Origin: Neoroseomonas alkaliterrae
Lineage (GTDB): Bacteria; Pseudomonadota; Alphaproteobacteria; Acetobacterales; Acetobacteraceae
DNA: 64,000 nucleotides
Direction of reading: 5' to 3'
Assembly: GCF_014199195.1 (NCBI RefSeq)
Contig: NZ_JACIJE010000007.1
Location: 124,001 to 188,000, forward strand
The notes below the pieces were generated by a model. That model worked only from the letters and a program-made list of their open reading frames with translations, had not been told where the DNA came from and made no database searches. A program made the translations under genes and the position numbers. Each line of letters opens with the position of its first letter. Position 1 is the stretch's first letter. Positions 17,870 through 27,264 of the stretch are shown here, in pieces.

Positions 17870-18284
17870 CCCGCTGCCACGGGGCGCGATCACGCTCCAC
17901 CTCGACGGGCGCGCGGTCAGGATCACCGGCGGTCCCTTCGATTCCCTGCCGGCGGGCGCGCGCGGCCTCTGCCTCGAGCCGCGCTCGGCGCGCCTCGCCG
18001 AGGCTGAATGGCGGCTTGACGTGGAGGATTTCGGCGTGCCCGACGCCGCCGCGCTGCGCGCGGTGCTGGCGGCGATGATGGCGGCGATGCGCGCGAGCCC
18101 CGGAGATGCCTTCCATGTCGGCTGCCGTGCGGGGCTCGGGCGCACCGGCATGGCGCTGGCCTGCCTCGCCGCCATGGCCGGTGTCGCGGAGCCGGTCGCC
18201 TGGGTGCGCGCGCACTACGACCCCGGCGCCGTCGAGACGCCGGAACAGGAAGCGATGGTGGCGCGCTTCACCGGCGGCGCCTGA
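17853..18284 (+). CDS. Protein tyrosine/dual-specificity phosphatase-like protein
   Basis: A 143-residue cytoplasmic protein with the cysteine phosphatase loop CRAGLGRTG: nucleophile C91 and R97 (C-x5-R), and an acidic candidate general acid in VEDFGVPD (about 57-64). GTG start inside the end of pssA. Substrate is unknown; coupling to phospholipid synthesis raises the possibility of a lipid-phosphate substrate, as for PTPMT1-like phosphatases, but this is only inference. Confidence 0.75.
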   Translation: MPAAPDPLPRGAITLHLDGRAVRITGGPFDSLPAGARGLCLEPRSARLAEAEWRLDVEDFGVPDAAALRAVLAAMMAAMRASPGDAFHVGCRAGLGRTGMALACLAAMAGVAEPVAWVRAHYDPGAVETPEQEAMVARFTGGA

Positions 18285-18304
18285 GGCGCCCGCGACGGCA
18301 GCGT

Positions 18305-18973
18305 TCAGCGCAGCGCCGAACGGTCCGGCACCAGCGCGCCTTCGCCGGAGCGGCGCAGCTTGCCCTTCTTCTCGAGGACCGTGAGCGCGCGGGAGAGGGT
18401 CTCCGGCGTCATGCCGAGCCGCGCGGCGATGGCGATGCGCGTCTCGGGCAGGTCGGCATGGCCGCTGCCGGGTTCCTCGGGCACGCGCCGGGCGAGGAAG
18501 CGCGCGACGCGCTCCTCCGCGCTGCGCAGCTTGATGTCCACCACCTGGTCCACCATCAGCCGCCAGTGGCGGGCGAGCAGTTCGGTGGTCGCGCGGCACA
18601 GCTCGTGGCGGCGCGCGATGCCGTCGCGGAAGGTCTCGGCGGGGATCATCATCACGCGGATCTCGGTCAGCGCGACGGCCGAGGCGAGATAGGGCAGGCG
18701 CAGCACCACCGCCGGCGCGAGGAACAGCTCGCCCGGGCCGAACAGCTCGACCATCGTCTTCGCGTGCGGGCCGACGCTCGCCTGCAGGCCGACGCGGCCT
18801 TCGAGGAGCATGTGGAGGAACTCGGGCTCGTCCTCCTGCTCGAACAGCACGGCGCCGCGCGGCAGGATCTGCGTGAAGCTCGCGCGCAGCAACTCGGCCA
18901 TGGCGGCGGCGCCGGCCGCCTGGAAGAAGGGTGACCGCTCGATCAGCGCGGCCGAACGCGAGGTCTGGGGCAT
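18305..18973 (-). CDS. Crp/Fnr-family regulator, probable NarR-type nitrate regulator
   Basis: A 222-residue regulator with a cyclic-nucleotide-type beta-barrel (about 18-110), dimer helix and winged HTH (about 177-206). The recognition helix carries E191, S194 and R195 (ETLSR), the residues that read TTGAT half-sites in FNR. It lacks the N-terminal cysteine cluster of FNR (only one Cys, at 126), so it is not an oxygen-labile iron-sulphur sensor; NarR and Dnr proteins are like this. ATG 18973 has GGGAGG upstream. It is divergent from narK and has its own perfect TTGAT-N4-ATCAA box. Confidence 0.88.
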   Translation of the reverse strand: MPQTSRSAALIERSPFFQAAGAAAMAELLRASFTQILPRGAVLFEQEDEPEFLHMLLEGRVGLQASVGPHAKTMVELFGPGELFLAPAVVLRLPYLASAVALTEIRVMMIPAETFRDGIARRHELCRATTELLARHWRLMVDQVVDIKLRSAEERVARFLARRVPEEPGSGHADLPETRIAIAARLGMTPETLSRALTVLEKKGKLRRSGEGALVPDRSALR

Positions 18974-19028
18974 GGCGCGATCCCTCCCGGCTTCGATCCC
19001 TTCGTAAAGGCGAGCGGCACTCGTCGTC

Positions 19029-19042
19029 TTGATCCTGATCAA
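19029..19042. promoter_or_regulatory. Perfect FNR-type box for the Crp/Fnr gene
   Basis: TTGATCCTGATCAA is a perfect palindromic FNR/Dnr/NarR site. If centred at -41.5 for the leftward gene, transcription starts near 18994, leaving about 21 bases of leader, which suggests autoregulation or FNR control. Confidence 0.75.
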
Positions 19043-19122
19043 GGCCGATCCCGGCCTGCGTCACGCCGCGCCTTGCGCTGATTCGCGGCGCAGCAGAAAT
19101 CGCCGCCGCCAGCCTCGGAGTG

Positions 19123-19136
19123 TTGATCTGCCTCAA
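19123..19136. promoter_or_regulatory. FNR-type box for narK-narGHJI
   Basis: TTGATCTGCCTCAA matches TTGAT-N4-ATCAA with one mismatch. Centred at -41.5 it would place the transcription start near 19171, 25 bases before narK1: a standard class II activator position. Confidence 0.7.
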
Positions 19137-19195
19137 GCAGATCGTCCTGGCCGCCCGCCATCCCTGCCCATGCCTCGAAGGAGCAGGGGAGAAGA

Positions 19196-20569
19196 ATGAT
19201 GCAGCAGGCGACAGCGACCCCGGATCCGGGCGACCAGTCCCGCGCGCTCTGGCTCTCGACGATCGCGTTCACGGTCTGCTTCGCGGTGTGGACGATCTTT
19301 TCCATCATCGGCGTGCAGATCAAGAAGGACCTCGACCTTTCGGACTCGCAGTTCGGCCTGCTGGTCGGCACGCCGATCCTGACCGGCAGCCTCGTGCGGC
19401 TGATGCTCGGCGTCTGGACCGACCAGTATGGCGGGCGGATCGTCTACACGCTGGTGATGCTGACGGCCGCCGCGGCGACGTGGATGCTCTCCTACGCCTA
19501 CGACTACATGACCTTCCTGCTGGCCGCGCTCGGCGTCGGCATCGCGGGCGGGTCCTTCGCCGTCGGCATCGCCTATGTCTCGAAGTGGTATCCCAAGGAG
19601 AAGCAGGGCACCGCGCTCGGCATCTTCGGTGCCGGCAATGTCGGCGCGGCGGTGACGAAGTTCCTCGCGCCGATGGTGATGGTGGCGCTCGGCTGGCAGG
19701 CGGTGGCGCAGATCTGGGCGCTCGGCCTCGTGGTGATGGCGGTGGTCTTCTTCGCCATGACGAAGGATGACCCCGACCTCGCCGAACGGCGCCGGCGCGG
19801 CGTGAAGGCCGAAAGCTTCGCCGAGATGATGAAGCCGCTGGCCAACCAGCAGGTCTGGCGCTTCAGCCTCTACTACTTCTTCGTCTTCGGCGGCTTCGTG
19901 GCACTCGCGCTCTGGCTGCCGCGCTACTATGTCGGGGTCTACGGCCTCGACATCGTCAGCGCGGGCCTGCTGGGCGCGGCCTATTCGATCCCGGGCTCGA
20001 TCTTCCGGGTGCTGGGCGGCACGCTGTCGGACAAGTACGGCGCGCGGAAGGTGATGTACTGGACCTTCTGGGGTTCGGTGATCTGCACCTTCCTGCTCTC
20101 CTACCCCGCCACGCATTACGTGGTGAACGGCATCCGCGGCCCGATCGAGTTCACCATCGCGATCGGCTTCATCCCCTTCACCGTGCTGACCATGGTGCTC
20201 GGCTTCTTCATGAGCCTGGGCAAGGCGGCGGTCTACAAGCACATCCCGGTCTACTACCCGGGCCGCGTCGGCAGCGTGGGCGGCGTGGTGGGGCTGATCG
20301 GCGGGCTCGGCGGCTTCCTGCTGCCGATCGCCTTCGGCGCGCTGAACGACATCGTCGGCGTCTGGACCAGCTGCTTCATGCTGCTGTTCCTGATCTCGGT
20401 CGTCAGCCTCGCCTGGATGCATGCCGCCATCCGCCGGATGGAGAAGGCGCAGCATCCCGAGCTCCGTGGCCCGAAGGACCTGCCGGAGATGGAGGCGCTG
20501 CAGAGCGCCGCAAACAGCCAGGCCCGCGCGGCGACGCGCGGCGCCGTCACCAGCCCCGCGGCGCAGTGA
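19196..20569 (+). CDS. narK1: Nitrate/nitrite transporter NarK, type 1
   Basis: A 457-residue, 12-helix major facilitator protein of the nitrate/nitrite porter family. Signature segments include LGVWTDQYGGR (about 80-90), the nitrate signature-like GIFGAGNVGAAVTKFLAP (about 141-158) and GGTLSDKYGARKV. Type 1 NarK is thought to act as nitrate/proton symporter. First gene of the nar operon, 60 bases after an FNR-type box; its stop codon abuts narK2. Confidence 0.92.
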   Translation: MMQQATATPDPGDQSRALWLSTIAFTVCFAVWTIFSIIGVQIKKDLDLSDSQFGLLVGTPILTGSLVRLMLGVWTDQYGGRIVYTLVMLTAAAATWMLSYAYDYMTFLLAALGVGIAGGSFAVGIAYVSKWYPKEKQGTALGIFGAGNVGAAVTKFLAPMVMVALGWQAVAQIWALGLVVMAVVFFAMTKDDPDLAERRRRGVKAESFAEMMKPLANQQVWRFSLYYFFVFGGFVALALWLPRYYVGVYGLDIVSAGLLGAAYSIPGSIFRVLGGTLSDKYGARKVMYWTFWGSVICTFLLSYPATHYVVNGIRGPIEFTIAIGFIPFTVLTMVLGFFMSLGKAAVYKHIPVYYPGRVGSVGGVVGLIGGLGGFLLPIAFGALNDIVGVWTSCFMLLFLISVVSLAWMHAAIRRMEKAQHPELRGPKDLPEMEALQSAANSQARAATRGAVTSPAAQ

Positions 20570-20574
20570 CCGCC

Positions 20575-21951
20575 ATGGCCACGACAGCGAAGGACCCGCT
20601 CGCCATGTCCACCACCACAGCGCCCGCACGCGGCGCATCCTGGCTCGCGCGCTGGGAACCGGAGAACGAGGCCTTCTGGGAGGCGGAGGGCAAGGCCCGC
20701 GCCTGGAAGACGCTGATCATCACCACCGCCAGCCTGACCATGGCCTTCATCACCTGGTTCGTGGTGTCGGCGCTGGTCGTGCGGCTGCCGCAGATCGGGT
20801 TCCGGCTGACAACCGGCCAGCTCTTCTGGCTGGCGGCGATGCCGGGCCTCGCAGGCGGCACGCTGCGCCTCGTGCACATGTTCCTCACGCCGATGTACGG
20901 CACGCGGCACGTCGTCGCGATCTCCACCGCCTCCCTGCTGCTGCCGCTGATCGGCTGGACCTTCGCGGTGCAGGATACATCCACGCCCTACTGGGTGCTT
21001 ATGGTCCTCGCCTTCCTCGCCGGCCTCGGCGGCGGCAATTTCTCCTCCTTCATGCCGAGCACCTCGCTGTTCTTCCCGCGGCGGCTGCAGGGCACGGCGC
21101 TCGCGATCCAGGCCGGCGTCGGCAACTTCGGCGTGAGCGTGGTGCAGTTCATCACCCCCTGGGTCATCGGCTTCGTGCTCGTGGGCAGTCTCGGCGAGCC
21201 GCAGACCATGACGCGGGGCGGCCAGCAGTCGAGCGTCTGGCTGCAGAACGCGACCATGATCTACGTGCCGCTCGTCGCGACCTTCGCGCTGTGGTCCTGG
21301 ATCTCGCTGAAATCGGTGCCGATCACTGCGAACTTCCGCGAGCAGTTCGACATCTTCCGCAACGGCCACACCTGGGCGCAGACCAGCCTCTACATCATGA
21401 CCTTCGGCGCCTTCAGCGGGCTGTCGGCGACCTTCCCGCTGCTGATCCGGCAGATCTATGGCGGGCTGCCCGGCGCGCCGGACGCGCTGACCTACGCCTT
21501 CTACGGCCCGCTGGTGGGCAGCGTGGCCCGCGTCCTGGCCGGCCCGGTCTGCGACCGCCTCGGCGGGGCGAAGATCACGCAGTTCGCAGGCATCGGCATG
21601 GTGGTCTGCGCTGCCGTGCTGCCGATGACGACGCATCCGACCAGCATGGCGACCTTCCCCTACTTCGTCGCGGCGATGCTCGGCCTGTTCTTCTTCGCCG
21701 GTGTCGGCAACGCCTCGACCTTCAAGCAGATGCCGATGATCTTCCCGCCGCGCCAGGCCGGCGGCGTGATCGGCTTCACCGGCGCGATCGCCGCCTATGG
21801 CCCCTTCATCTTCGGCCTGCTCTTCGGCTGGTCCTTCGGCACCTTCGGCAGCCCCGATCCGGTGCTCTACGGCCTTGCCGTCTTCTTCGCCTTCAATGTG
21901 GCGCTGAACTGGTGGCTCTACGCCCGCCGCGGCGCCAAGACCCCCTGCTGA
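20575..21951 (+). CDS. narK2: Nitrate/nitrite antiporter NarK, type 2
   Basis: A second MFS nitrate porter (about 458 residues) with an N-terminal extension rich in W and E (SWLARWEPENEAFWEAEGKA), 12 predicted helices and the signature GVGNFGVSVVQFITPW. Type 2 NarK proteins exchange nitrate for nitrite. In some alphaproteobacteria the two types are fused in one polypeptide; here they are adjacent separate genes. Starts at GTG 20566 or ATG 20605 (with GAAGGA) are also possible. Confidence 0.9.
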   Translation: MATTAKDPLAMSTTTAPARGASWLARWEPENEAFWEAEGKARAWKTLIITTASLTMAFITWFVVSALVVRLPQIGFRLTTGQLFWLAAMPGLAGGTLRLVHMFLTPMYGTRHVVAISTASLLLPLIGWTFAVQDTSTPYWVLMVLAFLAGLGGGNFSSFMPSTSLFFPRRLQGTALAIQAGVGNFGVSVVQFITPWVIGFVLVGSLGEPQTMTRGGQQSSVWLQNATMIYVPLVATFALWSWISLKSVPITANFREQFDIFRNGHTWAQTSLYIMTFGAFSGLSATFPLLIRQIYGGLPGAPDALTYAFYGPLVGSVARVLAGPVCDRLGGAKITQFAGIGMVVCAAVLPMTTHPTSMATFPYFVAAMLGLFFFAGVGNASTFKQMPMIFPPRQAGGVIGFTGAIAAYGPFIFGLLFGWSFGTFGSPDPVLYGLAVFFAFNVALNWWLYARRGAKTPC

Positions 21952-21964
21952 GGGAGACCGGGAT

Positions 21965-24900
21965 ATGTCGCATTTCCTCGATCGGCTGACCTACTTCCGC
22001 AAGTATGCCGGCACCTTCTCCAACGGCCATGGCGACGTGACAACCGAGAGCCGCGCCTGGGAGGACGCCTACCGTTCCCGCTGGGCGAGCGACAAGATCG
22101 TGCGCTCGACGCACGGGGCGAACTGCACCGGCTCCTGCTCCTGGAAGATTTACGTCAAGGGCGGGATCGTGACGTGGGAGACGCAGCAGACCGATTACCC
22201 GCGCACGCGGCCCGGCCTGCCGAACCACGAGCCGCGCGGCTGTTCCCGCGGCGCCTCCTACTCCTGGTATCTCTACAGCGCGAACCGCCTGAAATACCCG
22301 ATGATGCGCAAGCGCCTCGTGGCGCTGTGGCGCGCGGCGAAGGCTCAGTATGGCGACCCGGTGCTCGCCTGGAAGTCCATCCAGGACGATCCGGCGAAGC
22401 GGCGCGAATACCAGTCTGTGCGCGGCATGGGCGGCTTCGTCCGCGTGACGTGGGAGGAGGCGGAGGAACTGATCGCCGCCGCCAATGTCCACACCGTGAA
22501 GCAGCACGGGCCGGACCGCGTCATCGGCTTCTCGCCCATCCCGGCGATGTCCATGGTCTCCTACGCCGCGGGCAGCCGCTATCTCTCGCTGATCGGCGGC
22601 GTCTGCATGTCCTTCTACGACTGGTACTGCGACCTGCCCCCATCCTCCCCGCAGACCTGGGGCGAGCAGACCGACGTCCCGGAATCCGCCGACTGGTACA
22701 ATGCCGGCTTCATCATGATGTGGGGCTCCAACGTGCCGCAGACGCGCACGCCGGATGCGCACTTCATGGCCGAGGCCCGCTACCGCGGCACCAAGGTGGT
22801 GACGGTCACGCCCGACTATTCCGAGGCGTCGAAATTCGCCGACCTCTGGCTGCATCCGAAGCAGGGCACGGACGCGGCGCTCGCGCTCGCGATGGGTCAC
22901 GTGATCCTGTCCGAGTGGCATGCGAAGGGCAGGGGCGACTATTTCCTCGACTACTGCCGCCGCTACTCCGACATGCCGATGCTGGTCTTGCTGACGGAGA
23001 AGGACGGGCGCCTGGTGCCCGACCGGCAGCTCCGGGCCTCGGACCTGCCGGGCAATGCCGGCGAGACGAACAATCCCGACTGGAAGACGGTCGCGATCGA
23101 CGACGCCACCGGCAACCTCTACGTCCCCACCGGCTCGATCGGCTTCCGCTGGGGCGAGCAGGGCAAGTGGAACCTCGAGGGCCGCGACGCGCGGACGCTC
23201 GAGGCCGTGACCCCGCGGCTCTCGCTGCTCGGCGGGCCGTCCGAGGCCGTCACCTTCCCCTATTTCGGCGACGGCGCGACGGCCTTCTTCAATCCGACGC
23301 GCCTCGGCGACACCGTGACCCATGACGTGCCGGTGAAGTCGGTCACGCTGGCGGACGGCAGCACGGCCAAGGTCGCGACGGTCTATGACCTGTTCCTCGC
23401 CAACTACGGCGTGGCGCGGGACGGCAGCGCGAACTACGACGCCATGGCGCCCTACACGCCGGCCTGGGCGGAAGCCGTCTGCGGCGTGCCGCGCCAGCAG
23501 ATCATCACCGTGGCGCGGGAATTCGCCGACAACGCCGAGAAGACCCATGGCAAGTCCATGGTCATCCTCGGGGCGGCGCTGAACCACTGGTACCACTCGG
23601 ACATGAACTACCGCGGCATCATCAACCTGCTGGTGATGTGCGGCTGCATCGGCCAGTCGGGCGGCGGCTGGGCGCATTACGTGGGGCAGGAGAAGCTGCG
23701 CCCGCAATCCGGCTGGATACCCGTGGCCTTCGCCACCGACTGGGCGCGCCCGCCGCGGCAGCAGAACTCCACCTCCTTCTGGTACGCGCACACCGACCAG
23801 TGGCGCTACGAGACGGTGCAGGTGAAGGACATCCTCTCGCCCACCGCGCCGCAGCAGCTCACGGGCACGCTGATCGACTTCAACATCCGCGCCGAGCGCA
23901 TGGGCTGGCTGCCCTCCGCGCCGCAGCTCGCGCGCAATCCGCTGACCATCGCCGCGGAGGCGGAAGCCGCCGGCATGCCTGTGCCGCAATATGTGGCGCA
24001 GTCGCTGAAGGCCGGCACGCTCGAGATGTCCTGCCAGGATCCGGACCATCCGGCGAATTGGCCGCGCAACCTGTTCGTGTGGCGGTCGAACCTGCTCGGC
24101 TCCTCGGGCAAGGGGCACGAGTATTTCCTCAAGCACCTGCTCGGCACGCAGCACGGCGTGCAGGGCAAGGACCTCGGCGAGCAGGGCATGGCGAAACCCG
24201 AGGAGGCCGCCTGGCACGACGAGGCGCCGCGCGGCAAGCTCGACCTGCTGGTGACGCTCGATTTCCGCATGAGCACCACCTGCATGTATTCCGACGTCGT
24301 GCTGCCCACGGCCACCTGGTACGAGAAGCACGACCTCAACACCTCGGACATGCATCCCTTCATCCACCCGCTCTCCGCGGCGGTGGACCCTGCCTGGGAG
24401 AGCAGGACCGACTGGGCGATCTTCCGCGGCATCGCGAAGCGCTTCTCCGCGCTGTGCAAGGGTCATCTCGGCAAGGAGAAGGACACCGTCCTCACCCCGC
24501 TGATGCATGACAGCCCGGCCGAGCTCGGCCAGACGCATGTGATCCGCGACTGGAAGAAGGGCGAGGTCGAGCCGATCCCCGGCAAGACCATGCCCGCCGT
24601 GACGGTGGTCGAGCGCGACTACCCGAACACCCATGCCCGCTTCACCGCGCTCGGCCCGCTGATGGAGAAGCTCGGCAACAACGGCAAGGGTATGGCCTGG
24701 AAGACCGAGCATGAGGTGGAGTTCCTCCGCCACCTGAACGGCGAGGTCGAGGTCCCCGGCGTGGAGGGCAAGCTGGCGAAGATGGAATCCGACATCGACG
24801 CCTGCGAGACGCTGATGCACCTCGCCCCCGAGACCAACGGCCATGTGGCCGTGAAGGCCTGGGAGGCGCTGGGCAAGGCCACCGGCCGCGACCACACGCA

Positions 24901-25699
24901 CCTCGCGAAGCCCAAGGAGCACGAGGCAATCCGCTTCCGCGACGTGCAGGCGCAGCCGCGCAAGATCATCTCCTCGCCCATCTGGTCCGGGCTGGAAAGC
25001 GAGGAGGTCTGCTACAACGCCGGCTACACCAACGTCCATGAGCTGATCCCCTGGCGGACCCTGTCCGGCCGGCAGCAGCTCTACCAGGACCACCCCTGGA
25101 TGCTCGCCTTCGGGGAGGCGCTCTGCCTCTACCGCCCGCCGGTGGACCTGCGCGCGCACCAGGCGCTGATGGGCGCGAAGCCGAACGGCAACAAGGAGAT
25201 CGCGCTCAACTTCATCACGCCGCACCAGAAATGGGGTATCCACAGCGTCTACACCGACAACCTGCTGATGCTCACGCTCTCGCGCGGCGGGCCGATCGTG
25301 TGGCTGTCCGAGGTGGACGCGGCGGAAGCCGGCATCGAGGACAACGACTGGATCGAGGCCTTCAACGCCAACGGCGCGCTCTGCGCCCGCGCCGTCGTCT
25401 CCCAGCGCGTGCCCAAGGGCATGATCATGATGTACCACGCGCAGGAGAAGATCGTGAACGTTCCGGGCAGCGAGATCACGCATGCCCGCGGCGGCATCCA
25501 CAACTCGGTCACGCGCGCGACCATCAAGCCGACGCACATGATCGGCGGCTACGCGCAGCAGGCCTACGGCTTCAACTACTACGGCACCATCGGCACCAAC
25601 CGCGACGAGTTCGTGGTCGTGCGGAAGATGGCGAATGTCGAGTGGCTGGACGGGCCGCGCGTGACACCCCAGGCGGCAGACCTCAAGGCGGCGGAGTGA
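21965..25699 (+). CDS. narG: Respiratory nitrate reductase alpha subunit NarG
   Basis: NarG is the cytoplasmic molybdenum catalytic subunit reducing nitrate to nitrite. The 1244-residue protein is full length (E. coli 1247). The FS0 cluster ligands are H50, C54, C58 and C93 (H-x3-C-x3-C-x34-C), the Mo-ligand aspartate lies in SFYDWYCDLPPSSPQTWGEQ (about residues 217-236), and the N-terminus SHFLDRLTYF is family-typical. Ribosome site GGGAGA. It follows narK2 by 13 bases and precedes narH by 5. Confidence 0.98.
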   Translation: MSHFLDRLTYFRKYAGTFSNGHGDVTTESRAWEDAYRSRWASDKIVRSTHGANCTGSCSWKIYVKGGIVTWETQQTDYPRTRPGLPNHEPRGCSRGASYSWYLYSANRLKYPMMRKRLVALWRAAKAQYGDPVLAWKSIQDDPAKRREYQSVRGMGGFVRVTWEEAEELIAAANVHTVKQHGPDRVIGFSPIPAMSMVSYAAGSRYLSLIGGVCMSFYDWYCDLPPSSPQTWGEQTDVPESADWYNAGFIMMWGSNVPQTRTPDAHFMAEARYRGTKVVTVTPDYSEASKFADLWLHPKQGTDAALALAMGHVILSEWHAKGRGDYFLDYCRRYSDMPMLVLLTEKDGRLVPDRQLRASDLPGNAGETNNPDWKTVAIDDATGNLYVPTGSIGFRWGEQGKWNLEGRDARTLEAVTPRLSLLGGPSEAVTFPYFGDGATAFFNPTRLGDTVTHDVPVKSVTLADGSTAKVATVYDLFLANYGVARDGSANYDAMAPYTPAWAEAVCGVPRQQIITVAREFADNAEKTHGKSMVILGAALNHWYHSDMNYRGIINLLVMCGCIGQSGGGWAHYVGQEKLRPQSGWIPVAFATDWARPPRQQNSTSFWYAHTDQWRYETVQVKDILSPTAPQQLTGTLIDFNIRAERMGWLPSAPQLARNPLTIAAEAEAAGMPVPQYVAQSLKAGTLEMSCQDPDHPANWPRNLFVWRSNLLGSSGKGHEYFLKHLLGTQHGVQGKDLGEQGMAKPEEAAWHDEAPRGKLDLLVTLDFRMSTTCMYSDVVLPTATWYEKHDLNTSDMHPFIHPLSAAVDPAWESRTDWAIFRGIAKRFSALCKGHLGKEKDTVLTPLMHDSPAELGQTHVIRDWKKGEVEPIPGKTMPAVTVVERDYPNTHARFTALGPLMEKLGNNGKGMAWKTEHEVEFLRHLNGEVEVPGVEGKLAKMESDIDACETLMHLAPETNGHVAVKAWEALGKATGRDHTHLAKPKEHEAIRFRDVQAQPRKIISSPIWSGLESEEVCYNAGYTNVHELIPWRTLSGRQQLYQDHPWMLAFGEALCLYRPPVDLRAHQALMGAKPNGNKEIALNFITPHQKWGIHSVYTDNLLMLTLSRGGPIVWLSEVDAAEAGIEDNDWIEAFNANGALCARAVVSQRVPKGMIMMYHAQEKIVNVPGSEITHARGGIHNSVTRATIKPTHMIGGYAQQAYGFNYYGTIGTNRDEFVVVRKMANVEWLDGPRVTPQAADLKAAE

Positions 25700-25704
25700 C
25701 GGCC

Positions 25705-27264
25705 ATGAAGATCCGCGCACAGATCGCGATGGTGCTCAACCTCGACAAGTGCATCGGGTGCCACACCTGCTCCGTCACCTGCAAGCAGGTCTGGACCAGC
25801 CGCGAGGGCGTCGAATACGCCTGGTTCAACAACGTCGAGACCAAGCCCGGCATCGGCTACCCGAAGGACTGGGAGAACCAGGACAAGTGGAAGGGCGGCT
25901 GGACGCGCAAGCGCAACGGCAAGATCCAGCCGCGCATCGGCGGCAAGTGGCGGATCCTGGCGAACATCTTCGCCAATCCGAACCTGCCCGAGATCGACGA
26001 CTACTACGAGCCCTTCACCTTCGACTACACGCACCTGCAGACGGCGCCTGAATCCGAGGCGATGCCGGTCGCGCGCCCCGTCTCGCTGATCACCGGCGAG
26101 CGGATGGAGATCAAGTGGGGCCCGAACTGGGAGGAGATCCTGGGCACGGAGTTCCGCAAGCGCTCCGCCGACCGCAACTTCGAGGGCATCCAGAAGCAGA
26201 TCTACGGGCAGTTCGAGAACACCTTCATGTTCTACCTGCCCCGCCTCTGCGAGCACTGCCTCAACCCGGCCTGCGTCGCCTCCTGCCCCTCGGGCTCGAT
26301 CTACAAGCGGGAGGAGGACGGCATCGTCCTCATCGACCAGGAGAAGTGCCGCGGCTGGCGCATGTGCGTCTCCGCCTGCCCCTACAAGAAGATCTACTAC
26401 AACTGGCAGTCCGGTAAGGCCGAGAAGTGCATCTTCTGCTACCCGCGCATCGAGGCGGGCGAGCCGACGGTGTGCTCCGAGACCTGCGTCGGCCGCATCC
26501 GCTATCTCGGCGTGCTGCTCTATGATGCCGACCGCATCGAGGAAGCGGCCGCCGTCGAGAACGAGCAGCAGCTCTACCGCAAGCAGCTCGACATCTTCTG
26601 CGACCCGCACGACCCGGCCGTGATCGAGCAGGCGCGGAAGGACGGCGTGCCCGAGGCCTGGCTGGAGGCCGCGCGCAACAGCCCGACCTACAAGATGTGC
26701 ATCGACTGGCAGATCGCCTTCCCGCTGCACCCCGAGTACCGCACCCTGCCGATGGTCTGGTACGTGCCGCCGCTCTCCCCCGTGCAGTCCGCGGTGGAAG
26801 CCGGCCATGTCGGCTGGAAGGACGGGCTGCCGGACATCTCCTCGCTCCGCATCCCGGTGAAGTACCTCGCCAACCTGCTGACGGCGGGGGCGGAGACGCC
26901 TGTGGTGCTCGCGCTCCAGCGCATGATGGCGATGCGCATGCACATGCGCGCGCGCACGGTGGAGAACCGCGACGACGCCGAGATCCTGGCCAAGGTCGGC
27001 CTGACCAGGGACCAAGTGGACGACATGTACCGGACGCTCGCGATCGCGAACTACGAGGACCGCTACGTCATCCCGACCACCCACCGCGAATACGCCGAGA
27101 ACGCCTTCGACCTGAAGTCGGCCTGCGGCTTCTCCTTCGGCCAGGGCTGCTACGACGGCCGCACGGTGGGCAACCTGTTCAGCGCCTCCGGCCCCTCGGC
27201 CGGACGCATGGCACCGACCCGCATCCGCGAGGCCGACGAAGCGAGGAAGGAGGCCGCGAAGTGA
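25705..27264 (+). CDS. narH: Respiratory nitrate reductase beta subunit NarH
   Basis: NarH carries three [4Fe-4S] and one [3Fe-4S] cluster that pass electrons from NarI to NarG. The 519-residue product shows all four cysteine groups: CIGCHTCSVTC (C16, C19, C22, C26), CEHCLNPACVASCP, CRGWRMCVSACP with tryptophan in place of a cysteine (the [3Fe-4S] site), and CIFCYPRIEAGEPTVCSETC. GTGA overlap with narJ. Confidence 0.98.
   Translation: MKIRAQIAMVLNLDKCIGCHTCSVTCKQVWTSREGVEYAWFNNVETKPGIGYPKDWENQDKWKGGWTRKRNGKIQPRIGGKWRILANIFANPNLPEIDDYYEPFTFDYTHLQTAPESEAMPVARPVSLITGERMEIKWGPNWEEILGTEFRKRSADRNFEGIQKQIYGQFENTFMFYLPRLCEHCLNPACVASCPSGSIYKREEDGIVLIDQEKCRGWRMCVSACPYKKIYYNWQSGKAEKCIFCYPRIEAGEPTVCSETCVGRIRYLGVLLYDADRIEEAAAVENEQQLYRKQLDIFCDPHDPAVIEQARKDGVPEAWLEAARNSPTYKMCIDWQIAFPLHPEYRTLPMVWYVPPLSPVQSAVEAGHVGWKDGLPDISSLRIPVKYLANLLTAGAETPVVLALQRMMAMRMHMRARTVENRDDAEILAKVGLTRDQVDDMYRTLAIANYEDRYVIPTTHREYAENAFDLKSACGFSFGQGCYDGRTVGNLFSASGPSAGRMAPTRIREADEARKEAAK

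Noticed and set aside
21893-25720. 1275-codon open frame antisense to narG
   Set aside because: It mirrors narG codons; composition is Arg/Val/His-rich without motifs, typical of antisense frames in GC-rich genes.
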